Assembly (NCBI GenBank): GCA_036271555.1
Contig: DATBAK010000076.1
Coordinates: 1-49,972 of the forward strand
Direction: 5' to 3'
DNA from: Acidimicrobiia bacterium
Lineage (GTDB): Bacteria; Actinomycetota; Acidimicrobiia; IMCC26256; PALSA-610
Length of the DNA: 49,972 nucleotides
Part shown: positions 1-8,908 of the stretch, piece by piece
Layout of the letters: the number at the start of each line of letters is the position of its first letter
Numbering within the stretch: position 1 is the first letter of the stretch
The notes under the pieces: model-generated
What the model saw: only the letters and a program-made list of their open reading frames with translations
Database searches by the model: none
What the model was told of the DNA's origin: nothing
Program-made: the position numbers and the translations under genes

Positions 1-2
1 CT

Positions 3-185
3 GCGAACGGGCTATCGCCTGGCTCGGTCCCGAAACATGTGGCGACGCTTCCCGACCGCTTGCGGCACTTCGTCATCCCTCCTCGACGAGGAGAACGGAT
101 CTATCCACGGGCCGTGAAAATCAAGATGAGCAACTACGCCCGCAAGCTCCCCACGAAGTCCTCGTCGAGAAGCCACTCTAAGTGA
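3..185 (+). CDS. possible transposase C-terminal fragment (5' truncated by window edge)
   Basis: An open frame runs from the window edge to a TGA at 183-185 and gives a basic tail containing RIYPRAVKIKMSNYARK. A short Tyr-Pro-Arg-x-Val-Lys run followed by Lys-Met-Ser-x-Tyr resembles the C-terminal tail of IS4-type DDE transposases as I remember them. No catalytic residue is visible because the gene lies mostly outside the window. The other two forward frames are also nearly open here, so the call rests only on this tail. It could equally be chance coding in high-GC DNA. Confidence 0.35.
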   Translation, partial: ANGLSPGSVPKHVATLPDRLRHFVIPPRRGERIYPRAVKIKMSNYARKLPTKSSSRSHSK

Positions 186-197
186 GCGGCATTGGAA

Positions 198-1010
198 CTA
201 GCGACGATCGGCGAGGCCGTCGCGCGCCAGGTTCGCGGCGATGACGACCCACATCAGCGCGAGGCCGGGCGCCAGCGCGTAGTGCGCGAAGCCCGGCTTC
301 CACAGGAACGCCGTGCCCTGCTCGAGCATCGCGCCCCAGCTGTAGTCGAGCTGCGGGCCGAGGCCGAGGAACGACAGCGACGCCTCGGCGAGGATCGCGC
401 CGCCGAGCCCGAACGCCGCCTGGATGAGCACCGGCCCGACGACGTTCGGCGCGAGGTGCTTGCGGATGACGTGCCCGCTCGACGCGCCGAGCGCGAGCGA
501 CGCGGTCACGAAGTCGCGCTCGCGCAGCGACAGCACCTCGCCGCGCACGAGCCGCGCGTAGCCGACCCAGCCGTTCGCGCACAGCGCCGCGATCGTCATC
601 CCGAGGCTGGGGCGCGCGACCGTCGCGACGATCGCGATGTTCATCAGCACGCCCGGGAACGCCATCATGACGTCGACGATCCGCATCGCGACCTCGTCGA
701 CCGCGCCGCCGAACCAGCCGGCGACGAGCCCGACCGCCGTGCCGACGATCGCGGTCACCGCGACGACCGCGACGCCGACCTCGAGCGCGCCGCGCGCGCC
801 GTAGAGCAGCTGGCTGAGGGCGTCGATGCCCTTGCTGTCGGTGCCCAGCCAGTGCGCGGTCGACGGCGCGAGGAAGCGCGCGCCGAGCACGATGTGCTGC
901 GGGTCGTCGGGCGCGAGCCACGGCCCGACGACGCCGACCGCGACGAACGCCGCGAGCATCGCGAGGCCGACGCGCGCGCTGCGCGTGAGCTTGACCGACC
1001 CGAGCGTCAT
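198..1010 (-). CDS. ABC transporter permease, DppC/OppC type
   Basis: This 270-residue inner-membrane protein matches the second permease of dipeptide/oligopeptide/nickel ABC importers. The N-terminus has one membrane segment (about residues 12-32) followed by the family's extracytoplasmic loop with [19 protein letters not shown], close to the usual HxLGTDxxGRDxxSRLLYG signature. The cytoplasmic EAA-like loop is at [20 protein letters not shown], and the C-terminus carries [11 protein letters not shown]. The ATG overlaps the stop of the upstream DppB-like gene, so the two are translationally coupled. No ATPase or substrate-binding protein is visible in the window, so the substrate cannot be named. 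Confidence 0.9.
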   Translation of the reverse strand: MTLGSVKLTRSARVGLAMLAAFVAVGVVGPWLAPDDPQHIVLGARFLAPSTAHWLGTDSKGIDALSQLLYGARGALEVGVAVVAVTAIVGTAVGLVAGWFGGAVDEVAMRIVDVMMAFPGVLMNIAIVATVARPSLGMTIAALCANGWVGYARLVRGEVLSLRERDFVTASLALGASSGHVIRKHLAPNVVGPVLIQAAFGLGGAILAEASLSFLGLGPQLDYSWGAMLEQGTAFLWKPGFAHYALAPGLALMWVVIAANLARDGLADRR

Positions 1011-1942
1011 GCGCGGCGGATCCTCGGGTCGACGACGCCGTACGCGAGATCGACGACCAGGTTCACGACGACGTACATCGCCGCGATCACGAGCACGGTG
1101 CCCTGCACGACCGGGTAGTCGCGCTCGGCGATCGCGTCGAGCAGCGTCAGCCCGAGCCCCGGCCGCGCGAACACCTTCTCGGTGATGACCGCGCCGCCGA
1201 GCAGCGAGCCGAACTGCAGGCCCGCGACCGTGACGATCGGCAGCAGCGCGTTGCGCAGCGCGTGCACGAGCGCGACCCGGCGCTCGCCGGCGCCCTTCGC
1301 GCGCGCCGTGCGCACGTAGTCCTCGCCGAGCGCGGCGACCAGCGACGCGCGCGTCATGCGGGCGAGCAGCGCCATCAGGTGCACGCCGAGCGCGACCGCC
1401 GGCAGCACGATCGCCGCCGGCCCGGTCTCGGTCGGGCCCGGCAGCCAGCCGAGCTCGACGAAGAACACCAGCAGCAGGATCGGCGCGAGCAGCATCATCG
1501 GCGCGGCGACGCCGAGCAGCGAGCCGATCGACAGCGCGGCGTCGATCCACGACCCGCGGCGCAGCGCGGCGAGGATGCCGAGCGGCAGCGCGAGCACGAT
1601 CGCCACCGCCATCGCGGCGAACGCGAGCGCGACCGTGTGCGGCAGCGCGTCGGCGAGGCGCGCGGCGACGGTCGGCCGGTGCTCGGGGTTCGGGCACTGG
1701 TGGCCGAGCGAGCCGTCGGCGACGTGCTCGAGGAACAGCCCGAACTGCGCCGGCAGCGAGCGGTCGAGGCCCATGCACGCCTCGAGCTTCGCGCGCTGCT
1801 CGGGCGTCGCCTCGCCGCCCGCGAGGTGGTCGACCGGATCGCCCGGGACCAGGTGCAGGAACGCGAACACGAGCAGCGACGCGCCGACCACCGCGAGCGC
1901 GCCGGAGCCGAGCCGGCGCAGCACGAACCTCGCGATCGACAC
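1007..1942 (-). CDS. ABC transporter permease, DppB/OppB type
   Basis: This 311-residue protein is the first permease of a peptide-type ABC importer. It begins with a membrane segment (residues 8-32) ending in HLVPGDP, the conserved LxPGDP motif of the family. The coupling loop [20 protein letters not shown] precedes RNALLPIVT, both diagnostic, and the C-terminus DPRIRR is typical. The start is GTG at 1942, immediately before the family N-terminus. It partners with the DppC-like product whose start it overlaps. A Cys-rich lipoprotein gene ends 20 bases upstream on the same strand and may share the transcript. Confidence 0.92.
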   Translation of the reverse strand: MSIARFVLRRLGSGALAVVGASLLVFAFLHLVPGDPVDHLAGGEATPEQRAKLEACMGLDRSLPAQFGLFLEHVADGSLGHQCPNPEHRPTVAARLADALPHTVALAFAAMAVAIVLALPLGILAALRRGSWIDAALSIGSLLGVAAPMMLLAPILLLVFFVELGWLPGPTETGPAAIVLPAVALGVHLMALLARMTRASLVAALGEDYVRTARAKGAGERRVALVHALRNALLPIVTVAGLQFGSLLGGAVITEKVFARPGLGLTLLDAIAERDYPVVQGTVLVIAAMYVVVNLVVDLAYGVVDPRIRRA

Positions 1943-1962
1943 GTGGCGAGACTACGCGATAG

Positions 1963-2529
1963 CTACGAGCCGGGCGCGGCGCCGCAGAACTTCGGCGTGC
2001 TGTCGTCGACCGTGTCGCCCGGCGCCAGGATCGGCTGGCCGCCGTGCTCCTTCATCAGGTTCAGGTCGCGGCACTCGTAGCCGTCGCGGCAGTCCCCGCC
2101 GCTGGTGCACGTACGCATGCAGTAGCGAACCTCGCTCGCGATCGGCGCGCAGTGGCCGTCGAGCGTGCACGCCTCGTCGGGGTTGCAGTCGTTCGTGCCG
2201 CCCGGCTGGTCCTCTGTGGCCGCGTTGCAGGTCTCGTTGTCGAACTCGCCCATGAAGAACGCGACGCACTCGGCCTCGCTCGGGCAGGTGTCGTAGTCGC
2301 AGCCCATGATCGTGCAGTAGCCGTCGGTCGCGGACAGGTCGCAGACGCGCGCGCCGTTGGGATCGCAATCGGTCGACAGCACGCAGGAGTCACCGATCTC
2401 CTTGCCACAGCCGGCCGCGAGCCCGAGCAGGCAAACGGACAGGCACATCGCAAGCCCGACGGAGGTCGGGCGCGCGCCATCGCCGGAGGCGATGCGCAGA
2501 TCGATCGGCAGGCGCATGGGCGGGCGCAT
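1963..2529 (-). CDS. Cys-rich lipoprotein of unknown function
   Basis: The protein of about 188 residues has a hydrophobic stretch ending in a lipobox LAAGC, so it is probably a lipid-anchored envelope protein. After the anchor come about 16 cysteines spaced as in small extracellular EGF-like or Cys-rich modules (DSCVLSTDCDPNGARVC, GCDYDTCPSEAECV, EACTLDGHCAP). Such proteins are common in Myxococcota. No enzymatic motif is seen. The start is uncertain: ATG codons at 2529, 2517 and 2448 are all possible, and the longest frame (2574) would overlap the dtd start codon. It lies just upstream of the permease genes but does not look like a solute-binding protein. Confidence 0.7.
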   Translation of the reverse strand: MRPPMRLPIDLRIASGDGARPTSVGLAMCLSVCLLGLAAGCGKEIGDSCVLSTDCDPNGARVCDLSATDGYCTIMGCDYDTCPSEAECVAFFMGEFDNETCNAATEDQPGGTNDCNPDEACTLDGHCAPIASEVRYCMRTCTSGGDCRDGYECRDLNLMKEHGGQPILAPGDTVDDSTPKFCGAAPGS

Positions 2530-2572
2530 CCTAGCGGCGAGTGTGACCTCGGACAAGCTAGAGTGGTTGCCC

Positions 2573-3025
<453 letters not shown>

Positions 3026-3072
3026 GCGATGGCAAGCCGCGCCCGCTTGCAGTTAGGTTCGCCTCTGGCTCG

Positions 3073-4005
3073 ATGAAGGTCAGGTTCTGGGGAGTCCGCG
3101 GCTCGATTCCGGTTCCCGGAAAAGCCACGAACCGGTACGGGGGGAACACGTCGTGTGTCGAGGTCCGGCCGCGTGGCGACGCGCCGATCATCATCGACGC
3201 CGGCACCGGCATCCGGAAGCTCGGCAAGTCGCTGATGGAGGGCTCGTTCGGCGACGGCCACGGCCGCGCCGCGATCCTGATCAGCCACACCCACTGGGAT
3301 CACGTGCAGGGGCTGCCGTTCTTCTCGCCGTTCTATCGCGCGGGCAACCAGGTGAACATCTTCGCGCGCCAGCGCGACATGCACCTCGAGGCCGTGTTCA
3401 GCCAGCAGCACAACACGCCGTACTTCCCGGTGCCGCTGCAGGCGATGCAGGCCGACACGCACTTCCACGAGATCGTCGAGGGCAACACGTTCGCGATCGG
3501 GACCGCGAGGGTGTCGTGCACGCGGCTCAACCACCCGTGGGTCGCGATCGCGTACCGCGTCGAGGCCGACAACGCCGCGGTCGTGTACTGCTCGGACACC
3601 GCGCCGTTCACCGACATGCTGCTCGGGCGCGAGTTCGTCGAGCAGCCCGACATGCGCACGCTGCCGCCGCCGGTCGCCGCGGAGCTGCGCGCGATGCGGC
3701 AGGGCGTGGTGGCGCTCGCGCGCGGCGCCGATCTGCTGATCTACGACACGCAGTTCACGCCCGAGGAGTACCAGGTGCGTCCGCACTGGGGACACTCGCG
3801 GCCGGCCGACGCGATCGAGATCGCGCGCGAGGCCGGCGTCAAGCAGCTGTGCCTGTACCACCACGCGCCGATGCGCAGCGACGACGCGAACGACGCGATC
3901 CTGGTCGCGACGCGCGCGATGATCGAGAAGCGCGGCGACCCGTTCGGCGTCGTCAGCGCGTACGAGGGCCTCGAGCTCACCGTCGGCGAGGAGGATCCCG
4001 CGTGA
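3073..4005 (+). CDS. metallo-beta-lactamase-fold hydrolase (first of a tandem pair)
   Basis: The 310-residue protein begins MKVRFWGVRGSIPVPG and TNRYGGNTSCV, the hallmark N-terminus of a COG1235-like branch of metallo-beta-lactamase-fold hydrolases. The metal-binding HTHWDH is at about residues 72-77, and further ligand candidates are in LNHPW, YCSDTAPF and the C-terminal LYHHAP. Members hydrolyse phosphoesters or cyclic nucleotides in some cases, but the substrate cannot be told here. Its stop overlaps the GTG of a second paralogous gene, so the two are co-translated. The N-terminal RFWGVRGS motif fits cytosolic location; no signal peptide is seen. Confidence 0.88.
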   Translation: MKVRFWGVRGSIPVPGKATNRYGGNTSCVEVRPRGDAPIIIDAGTGIRKLGKSLMEGSFGDGHGRAAILISHTHWDHVQGLPFFSPFYRAGNQVNIFARQRDMHLEAVFSQQHNTPYFPVPLQAMQADTHFHEIVEGNTFAIGTARVSCTRLNHPWVAIAYRVEADNAAVVYCSDTAPFTDMLLGREFVEQPDMRTLPPPVAAELRAMRQGVVALARGADLLIYDTQFTPEEYQVRPHWGHSRPADAIEIAREAGVKQLCLYHHAPMRSDDANDAILVATRAMIEKRGDPFGVVSAYEGLELTVGEEDPA

Positions 4006-4847
4006 AGATCCGCTTCTGGGGCGTGCGCGGGTCGATCCCGGCGCCCGGGCCCGAGACGAACCGCTACGGCGGCAACACCGCGTGCGTGTCGATCGCGACC
4101 GCGAGCGGCGGGCTCGTCATCATCGACATGGGCACCGGCCTGATGCACCTCGGCAACGCGCTGATGGCGCAGGGCTTCGCGAAGGGCCAGGGGCGCGCGT
4201 CGATCCTGCTGTCGCACACGCACTGGGACCACATCCAGGGCCTCGGGTTCTTCCCGCCGGTGTTCGTCGCGGGCAACGAGATCACGCTATGGGGCCCCGG
4301 CGGCTCGGACCACGTGCTCGAGGAGATCCTCGAGGGTCAGATGGATCCGAACTTCTCGCCGCTGCAGACGCTGAAGAACTTCTCGGCGAAGTTCGAGGTC
4401 CACGCGGCGCCGCTCGATCGCACGTTCGAGGCCGAGGGCCTGACGATCACCGCGCGCGAGCATCCGCACGGCAACACGACGGCGCTGGCGTTCCGCATCG
4501 AGGAGCGCGGGCGCGTGTTCGTGTACGCCAGCGACGTCGGCTACCTCGACGCCGGCGTGGCGCCGCCCGAGGCGATCGCGCACTACCGCGGCGCGCACGT
4601 GCTGCTGCACGACACGACGTACAAGCCCGAGGACCAGGCGACCCGCCGCAACCGCGGCTTCTCGTCGTGGGACGAGGCCTGCGACGCCGCGCGGGCGGCC
4701 CAGGTCGAGCGCCTGGTGACGTTCCACTACGACCAGGACTACAGCGACGACGACGTCGACGCCATCATCGAGGCCTGCCGCGCGCGCCTCGCCGGCAGCG
4801 GCGTCCAGGTCGTGCCCGCGCGCGAGGGCGACGAGCTGGAGATCTGA
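4002..4847 (+). CDS. metallo-beta-lactamase-fold hydrolase (second of a tandem pair)
   Basis: This 281-residue paralogue of the preceding gene shares the opening KIRFWGVRGSIPAPG, RYGGNTACV, IIDMGTG and HTHWDH (about residues 72-77). It diverges in the middle and in its C-terminal half, where YASDVGYLD and LVTFHYDQDYSD supply candidate metal ligands. It is shorter than its neighbour and lacks the neighbour's LYHHAP. The start is GTG at 4002, overlapping the upstream stop in a GTGA arrangement. Keeping two diverged copies side by side suggests different substrates or a heteromeric enzyme; that is inference. Confidence 0.87.
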   Translation: MKIRFWGVRGSIPAPGPETNRYGGNTACVSIATASGGLVIIDMGTGLMHLGNALMAQGFAKGQGRASILLSHTHWDHIQGLGFFPPVFVAGNEITLWGPGGSDHVLEEILEGQMDPNFSPLQTLKNFSAKFEVHAAPLDRTFEAEGLTITAREHPHGNTTALAFRIEERGRVFVYASDVGYLDAGVAPPEAIAHYRGAHVLLHDTTYKPEDQATRRNRGFSSWDEACDAARAAQVERLVTFHYDQDYSDDDVDAIIEACRARLAGSGVQVVPAREGDELEI

Positions 4848-4858
4848 GGGGACGCGAC

Positions 4859-5911
4859 GTGCGCGTCCCTCTGTTCGACATGGCCGCAGAGCTCGCGCCG
4901 ATCCGCGGCGAGCTCGACGCGGCGATCGCGCGCGTCCTCGACTCCGGCATATTCATCGGCGGCGACGAAGTCGCGGGCTTCGAGCGCGAGCTGGCGGCGG
5001 CAACCCACGCCGCGCACGCCATCGGCGTCAGCTCCGGCACCGACGCGCTCCTCGCGGTCTTGATGGCGCTCGGCGTCGGTCCCGGCGACGAAGTGGTCAC
5101 GACGCCGTTCACGTTCTTCGCGACGATCGGCGCCGTCCTGCGGGTCGGCGCGCGCGTCGTGTTCGCGGACATCGATGACGCGATGACCCTGGATCCCGAG
5201 GCTGCGCTGTCGGCGTGCTCGCCGCGCACGCGCGCGATCCTGCCGGTGCACCTGTTCGGCCGCACGGCCCGTATCCCCAGTGCGCCGTGTGCGATCGTCG
5301 AGGATGCAGCGCAGGCAATCGGCGCCCCGCTCGGACCGATCGCCACCCTGTCGTTCTTCCCGACGAAGAATCTCGGCGCTCTCGGCGACGCCGGCGCGGT
5401 CATCGTCGATGACGACACCCTCGCCGACCGAGTCAAGCTCGTGCGAGGTCACGGCGCGCGGCCGAAGTATCACCACCTCGCGCTCGGTGGGAACTTCCGG
5501 CTCGACGCGCTCCAGGCCGCCGTGCTCCGGGCCAAGCTCGCGCACCTCGGCGACTGGACCGCTGCGCGCCGCCGCCACGCGGCCGCGTATCGCGCCGCCG
5601 CCGCCGCCACCCGCCTACCCGACGAGCTTCACCTTCCGGGCGACCACGCATCGCACGTTTATCACCAGTTCGTGATCCGCGCGCCGCGCCGCGACGCGCT
5701 CGCAGCGCACCTGGCCTCGTCCGGAATCGGAACCGAGATCTACTACCCGGAGCCGCTTCACCTCCAGCCGTGCGTATCCGGCTATCGGCGCGGTGCGTTC
5801 CCAGCCGCCGAGCGCGCCGCTCGCGAGGTCCTCGCTTTGCCGATCCATCCGATGCTTGCCCATGACACGCCCGCGCGTGTCATCGATGCCATCGCGGCCT
5901 TTTACCGATAG
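4859..5911 (+). CDS. DegT/DnrJ/EryC1/StrS-family sugar aminotransferase
   Basis: A PLP-dependent fold-type I enzyme of 350 residues that transfers an amino group to a keto-sugar nucleotide. It begins VPLFDMAAELAPI, has the early GVSSGTDALLAVLMALG cofactor-binding segment, the EDAAQAIGA motif, and the lysine in SFFPTKNLGALGDAG (about residue 170) that forms the Schiff base. NFRLDALQAAVL near residue 215 is also typical. The GTG start at 4859 is preceded by a strong GAGGGG ribosome site at good spacing. It opens the plus-strand glycan block, and the next gene follows after 10 bases, so the amino sugar is probably modified by neighbours. Confidence 0.92.
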   Translation: MRVPLFDMAAELAPIRGELDAAIARVLDSGIFIGGDEVAGFERELAAATHAAHAIGVSSGTDALLAVLMALGVGPGDEVVTTPFTFFATIGAVLRVGARVVFADIDDAMTLDPEAALSACSPRTRAILPVHLFGRTARIPSAPCAIVEDAAQAIGAPLGPIATLSFFPTKNLGALGDAGAVIVDDDTLADRVKLVRGHGARPKYHHLALGGNFRLDALQAAVLRAKLAHLGDWTAARRRHAAAYRAAAAATRLPDELHLPGDHASHVYHQFVIRAPRRDALAAHLASSGIGTEIYYPEPLHLQPCVSGYRRGAFPAAERAAREVLALPIHPMLAHDTPARVIDAIAAFYR

Positions 5912-5921
5912 GATTCGCGCG

Positions 5922-6938
5922 ATGGATGTACCTCGGATCGCCGTCGTCGGCGCGGGCACGTGGGGCTTGAACCACGCGCGCGTCGTCCGCGACGATCCGC
6001 GATGTGAGCTTCACGCGATCGTCGACACCGATCCCGATGCACGTGCACGCGCGACGAGTCTCGTGCCATCGACGATCGTCGTCTCGGATCCGGATCGCGT
6101 GTTCTCCGACCCGGCGATCGACGCCTGCATCGTCGCCACGCCTGCAGCCACGCACGTGGAGCTCGCACGCGCTGCGCTCGCAGCCGGCAAACATGTCCTC
6201 GTGGAGAAGCCCGTCGCGCTCGCGCTCGCGGACGCGAGGCGCCTCGCCGCAACGTCGGCGGCCGCGCCCCAGCTCGTCGCGATGGCCGGCCACCAGATGG
6301 TGTTCCATCCCGCGTTCGCGGCGCTGCGCATGCTCGCACGCGAGCGTGCTCTCGGTGACCTGTTGTACATCCACGCGATCCGCGCCGGCCAAGGGAGGAT
6401 CCGCCTCGATGAAGGTGTGATGTGGACCCTCGGACCGCACGAGCTGTCGATGTTGAACGCCCTTGTCGATGCGCCGATTCGAAGCGTGTCGGCACGTGGG
6501 CGTTGCCTGCACGCGCCGGGGATCGACGACATCGCATTCGTGACGCTCCACTACGCGACCGGGCAGCTAGCGCACCTCCACCTGTCCCGCATGCACGCGC
6601 GCAAGGAGCGCACGTTCACGGTTGCGGGCTCGCTCAGGGTGGCTCGGTTCGATGATCTCGCTCCCGCCAAGCTGCAGCTCTACGCCCAACGCGAGGACGA
6701 ACTGTCGCGGCCGGCTCCGTTCGAGCATCACGCGGTGTCACCTCCCGGCGATGCCATCGCGCTCCCAGCCACCGAACCGCTGCGCGCGCAGCTCGATCAC
6801 TTCCTCGATTGCATCGCCACCGGAGCCCGCCCCGTGACCGATGTCGCGGATGCCGTTCGGATCGTGGCGATCTTGGACGCTGCGCAACGCTCCCTGGCGC
6901 TGGACGGCGCGCCGATCGCAGTTACAACAGACTCATGA
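5922..6938 (+). CDS. Gfo/Idh/MocA-family NAD(P)-dependent sugar oxidoreductase
   Basis: The 338-residue protein has the N-terminal Rossmann motif in IAVVGAGTWGLNHARVV and the family signature EKPVALALADARRL near residue 95, where the Lys-Pro pair sits by the active site. GHQMVFHPAF and GPHELSMLNAL mark the C-terminal substrate domain with the expected histidine. These enzymes oxidise or reduce sugar nucleotides, often at C3, and frequently accompany a DegT aminotransferase as it does here. The likely pair would make a 3-amino sugar acid or similar compound, which is inference. Its TGA overlaps the ATG of the next gene. Confidence 0.9.
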   Translation: MDVPRIAVVGAGTWGLNHARVVRDDPRCELHAIVDTDPDARARATSLVPSTIVVSDPDRVFSDPAIDACIVATPAATHVELARAALAAGKHVLVEKPVALALADARRLAATSAAAPQLVAMAGHQMVFHPAFAALRMLARERALGDLLYIHAIRAGQGRIRLDEGVMWTLGPHELSMLNALVDAPIRSVSARGRCLHAPGIDDIAFVTLHYATGQLAHLHLSRMHARKERTFTVAGSLRVARFDDLAPAKLQLYAQREDELSRPAPFEHHAVSPPGDAIALPATEPLRAQLDHFLDCIATGARPVTDVADAVRIVAILDAAQRSLALDGAPIAVTTDS

Positions 6939-8908
6939 AGCGCGCGTACGCCGTGGCCGGCTTGCTGTGCGCGCTCGGGGCGCCGGTGCCGATGCTGACG
7001 GCGACGGCAACAGCGAGCGCGTTGCCAAGCTTCGATTCGCACACTCCGATGCGACCGCTGCCCGTCGCGTCGACGCGCCCAGCTGCGAGTGGCACCGTGC
7101 ACTACGTCGACGCGAAGGCTGGTGACGACAAGGCGAACGGCAACCAGCAGCATCCGTGGAAGTCGGTCGCCCACGCGATCGCCGCGGTCAAGGCCGGTGA
7201 GACGATCTACCTGCGAGCGGGGACGTACTGCGAGAGCGCCACGATCACGGCGAGTGGTACCGCGACCGCACCGATCACGATTCGATCCGCGCCCGGTGAG
7301 GTCGCTACGATCGATGCGGGCTTGTGCGAGTTCGAGACCGCGCCGCAATCGGCCTGGGAGCCGGTGACCGGCGGCGCGACCGGCGAGTACCAATCCACGG
7401 CCACCTACTCGACCGGCATCACGAACGACGTCGAGCGTGGCATCTGGATCCTCGGCAACTTCGCCGACTCGATGGTGCCGCTGCACGGCTATCGTTACGT
7501 GGCGGACCTGCGCTCCGACAATCCGTACTGGACCGTGAAGAACTCCGAGGCTGGCGCCGGCGTCTACCTCGGTCCGGGCCTGTGGTTCGACTGGTCGTCG
7601 CACCGCATTCACGTCCGGCTCGCGCACACGACGCTCGCGAGCCAACCCAACTACACCGGTGAGACCGACCCGAGAAAGCTGCCGCTTGTCGTCGGGATCG
7701 ACCGCAGCGCACTCGTGATCGATCACGCGAAGCACGTACGCATCCAGGACATCGTGTTCCGCGGCTCCGCGACCGACACCGTGCAGATCGCCGCCTCGGA
7801 CGCGATCGACCTCGACGGCGTCACGATCTACGGCGGCGCGCCAGCGCTGCGTGTCAAGTCGACGCATGGCTTCCGGCTCGTGCGCTCTGCGCTCCGCGGC
7901 GTCGCCGCACCGTGGTCGTCTCGCGCGAGCATGAAGTACCGCGGTGGCGCGCAGTACCTGTTCGTCGCCGGCAACAAAGCCCCGCAGAGCGAGGACTGGG
8001 AGATCGCGTACGACGAGCTGACCGACAGCCACGATGGGATCATCGTCGACAGCATCAAGAAGCTGCGGCTGCATCACGACCGCATCGACAACTTCAACGA
8101 CGACGGCATCTACCTCGCACTGCCCCCGCGAGATTCAGTTCCCGAGGACGTGCAGATCTACGAGAACTACATCTCGCGCGTGTACACGGTGATCGCTCAC
8201 GCGCAGCACAAGACGACGAGCAACACCGTCGGCCCCGGCGTCTACGTCTTTCGCAACGTGTTCGATCTGCGCGAGCCGACCTACAACTGGATCGCCAAGG
8301 ACGCGGACCTCGACGCGAGCGGCAACAAGGCCGGCATGCTCGCCAGCCGCATGTGCGGCGACCACGGCAGCCCCACGTGGGAGCCGCTGTTCGTCTATCA
8401 CAACACGATCGTCACGGCCGAAAACGCGTTCCGCAACTACTACGGCGCGATGCTCGTGATGGGGACGAAGGGCACGAAGCGTCGCTTGTTCGACAACATC
8501 TTCTTGCAGGTCAGCGGCAAGCCCGGCCTCTCGTTCGCCAACGCGACCGACGACCTTCAGGTCGACGGGAACCTACTGTGGAGCCTGACCGCCAACGCGG
8601 GCATCGATTATTTCAAGCAGTTTCGCAAGTCCAAGGTGTTCGAGGCGAGCAAGCAGGTCTACGCGCCTGGCTTCGGCGCGCACGACGTCTACGGCGACCC
8701 GAAGCTCGCGAGCGTGATCGCTGGAGTGCCGCTCGACGCACGCCTCGGCGGCGGCAGCCCAGCGATCGACGCCGGCCAGCCGGTGCCGAAGGATTGGCCC
8801 GATGTGCTCGCGACCTCGGACACCGGCGCGCCCGACATCGGCGCGCTACCGAACGGCACCGCGATGTTTGCGGTTGGGCCCGCCGCGGCGCCATCCGCAT
8901 CACCCTGA
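6935..8908 (+). CDS. secreted right-handed parallel beta-helix protein
   Basis: The 657-residue product has a signal peptide (MKRAYAVAGLLCALGA ... ATASA, about residues 1-27). It then shows the start common to extracellular pectate-lyase-like beta-helices: HYVDAKAGDDKANGNQQHPW, followed by IAAVKAGETIYLRAGTY. Repeated short strands with DAIDLDGVTIYGG, HHDRIDNFNDDGIYL and IYENYISRVYT fit the coils of the helix. The family includes polysaccharide lyases and epimerases, but I cannot identify catalytic residues. The start overlaps the upstream oxidoreductase stop (ATGA). It is the only secreted protein in this part of the operon and may act on the polymer. Its 3' end overlaps the opposite-strand gene by 9 bases. 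Confidence 0.8.
   Translation: MKRAYAVAGLLCALGAPVPMLTATATASALPSFDSHTPMRPLPVASTRPAASGTVHYVDAKAGDDKANGNQQHPWKSVAHAIAAVKAGETIYLRAGTYCESATITASGTATAPITIRSAPGEVATIDAGLCEFETAPQSAWEPVTGGATGEYQSTATYSTGITNDVERGIWILGNFADSMVPLHGYRYVADLRSDNPYWTVKNSEAGAGVYLGPGLWFDWSSHRIHVRLAHTTLASQPNYTGETDPRKLPLVVGIDRSALVIDHAKHVRIQDIVFRGSATDTVQIAASDAIDLDGVTIYGGAPALRVKSTHGFRLVRSALRGVAAPWSSRASMKYRGGAQYLFVAGNKAPQSEDWEIAYDELTDSHDGIIVDSIKKLRLHHDRIDNFNDDGIYLALPPRDSVPEDVQIYENYISRVYTVIAHAQHKTTSNTVGPGVYVFRNVFDLREPTYNWIAKDADLDASGNKAGMLASRMCGDHGSPTWEPLFVYHNTIVTAENAFRNYYGAMLVMGTKGTKRRLFDNIFLQVSGKPGLSFANATDDLQVDGNLLWSLTANAGIDYFKQFRKSKVFEASKQVYAPGFGAHDVYGDPKLASVIAGVPLDARLGGGSPAIDAGQPVPKDWPDVLATSDTGAPDIGALPNGTAMFAVGPAAAPSASP

Noticed and set aside
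2357-2572. Longer N-terminus for the D-aminoacyl-tRNA deacylase
   Set aside because: The frame is open upstream, but the family begins at MRAVVQRVSRASV, and the extension is antisense to the Cys-rich lipoprotein gene.
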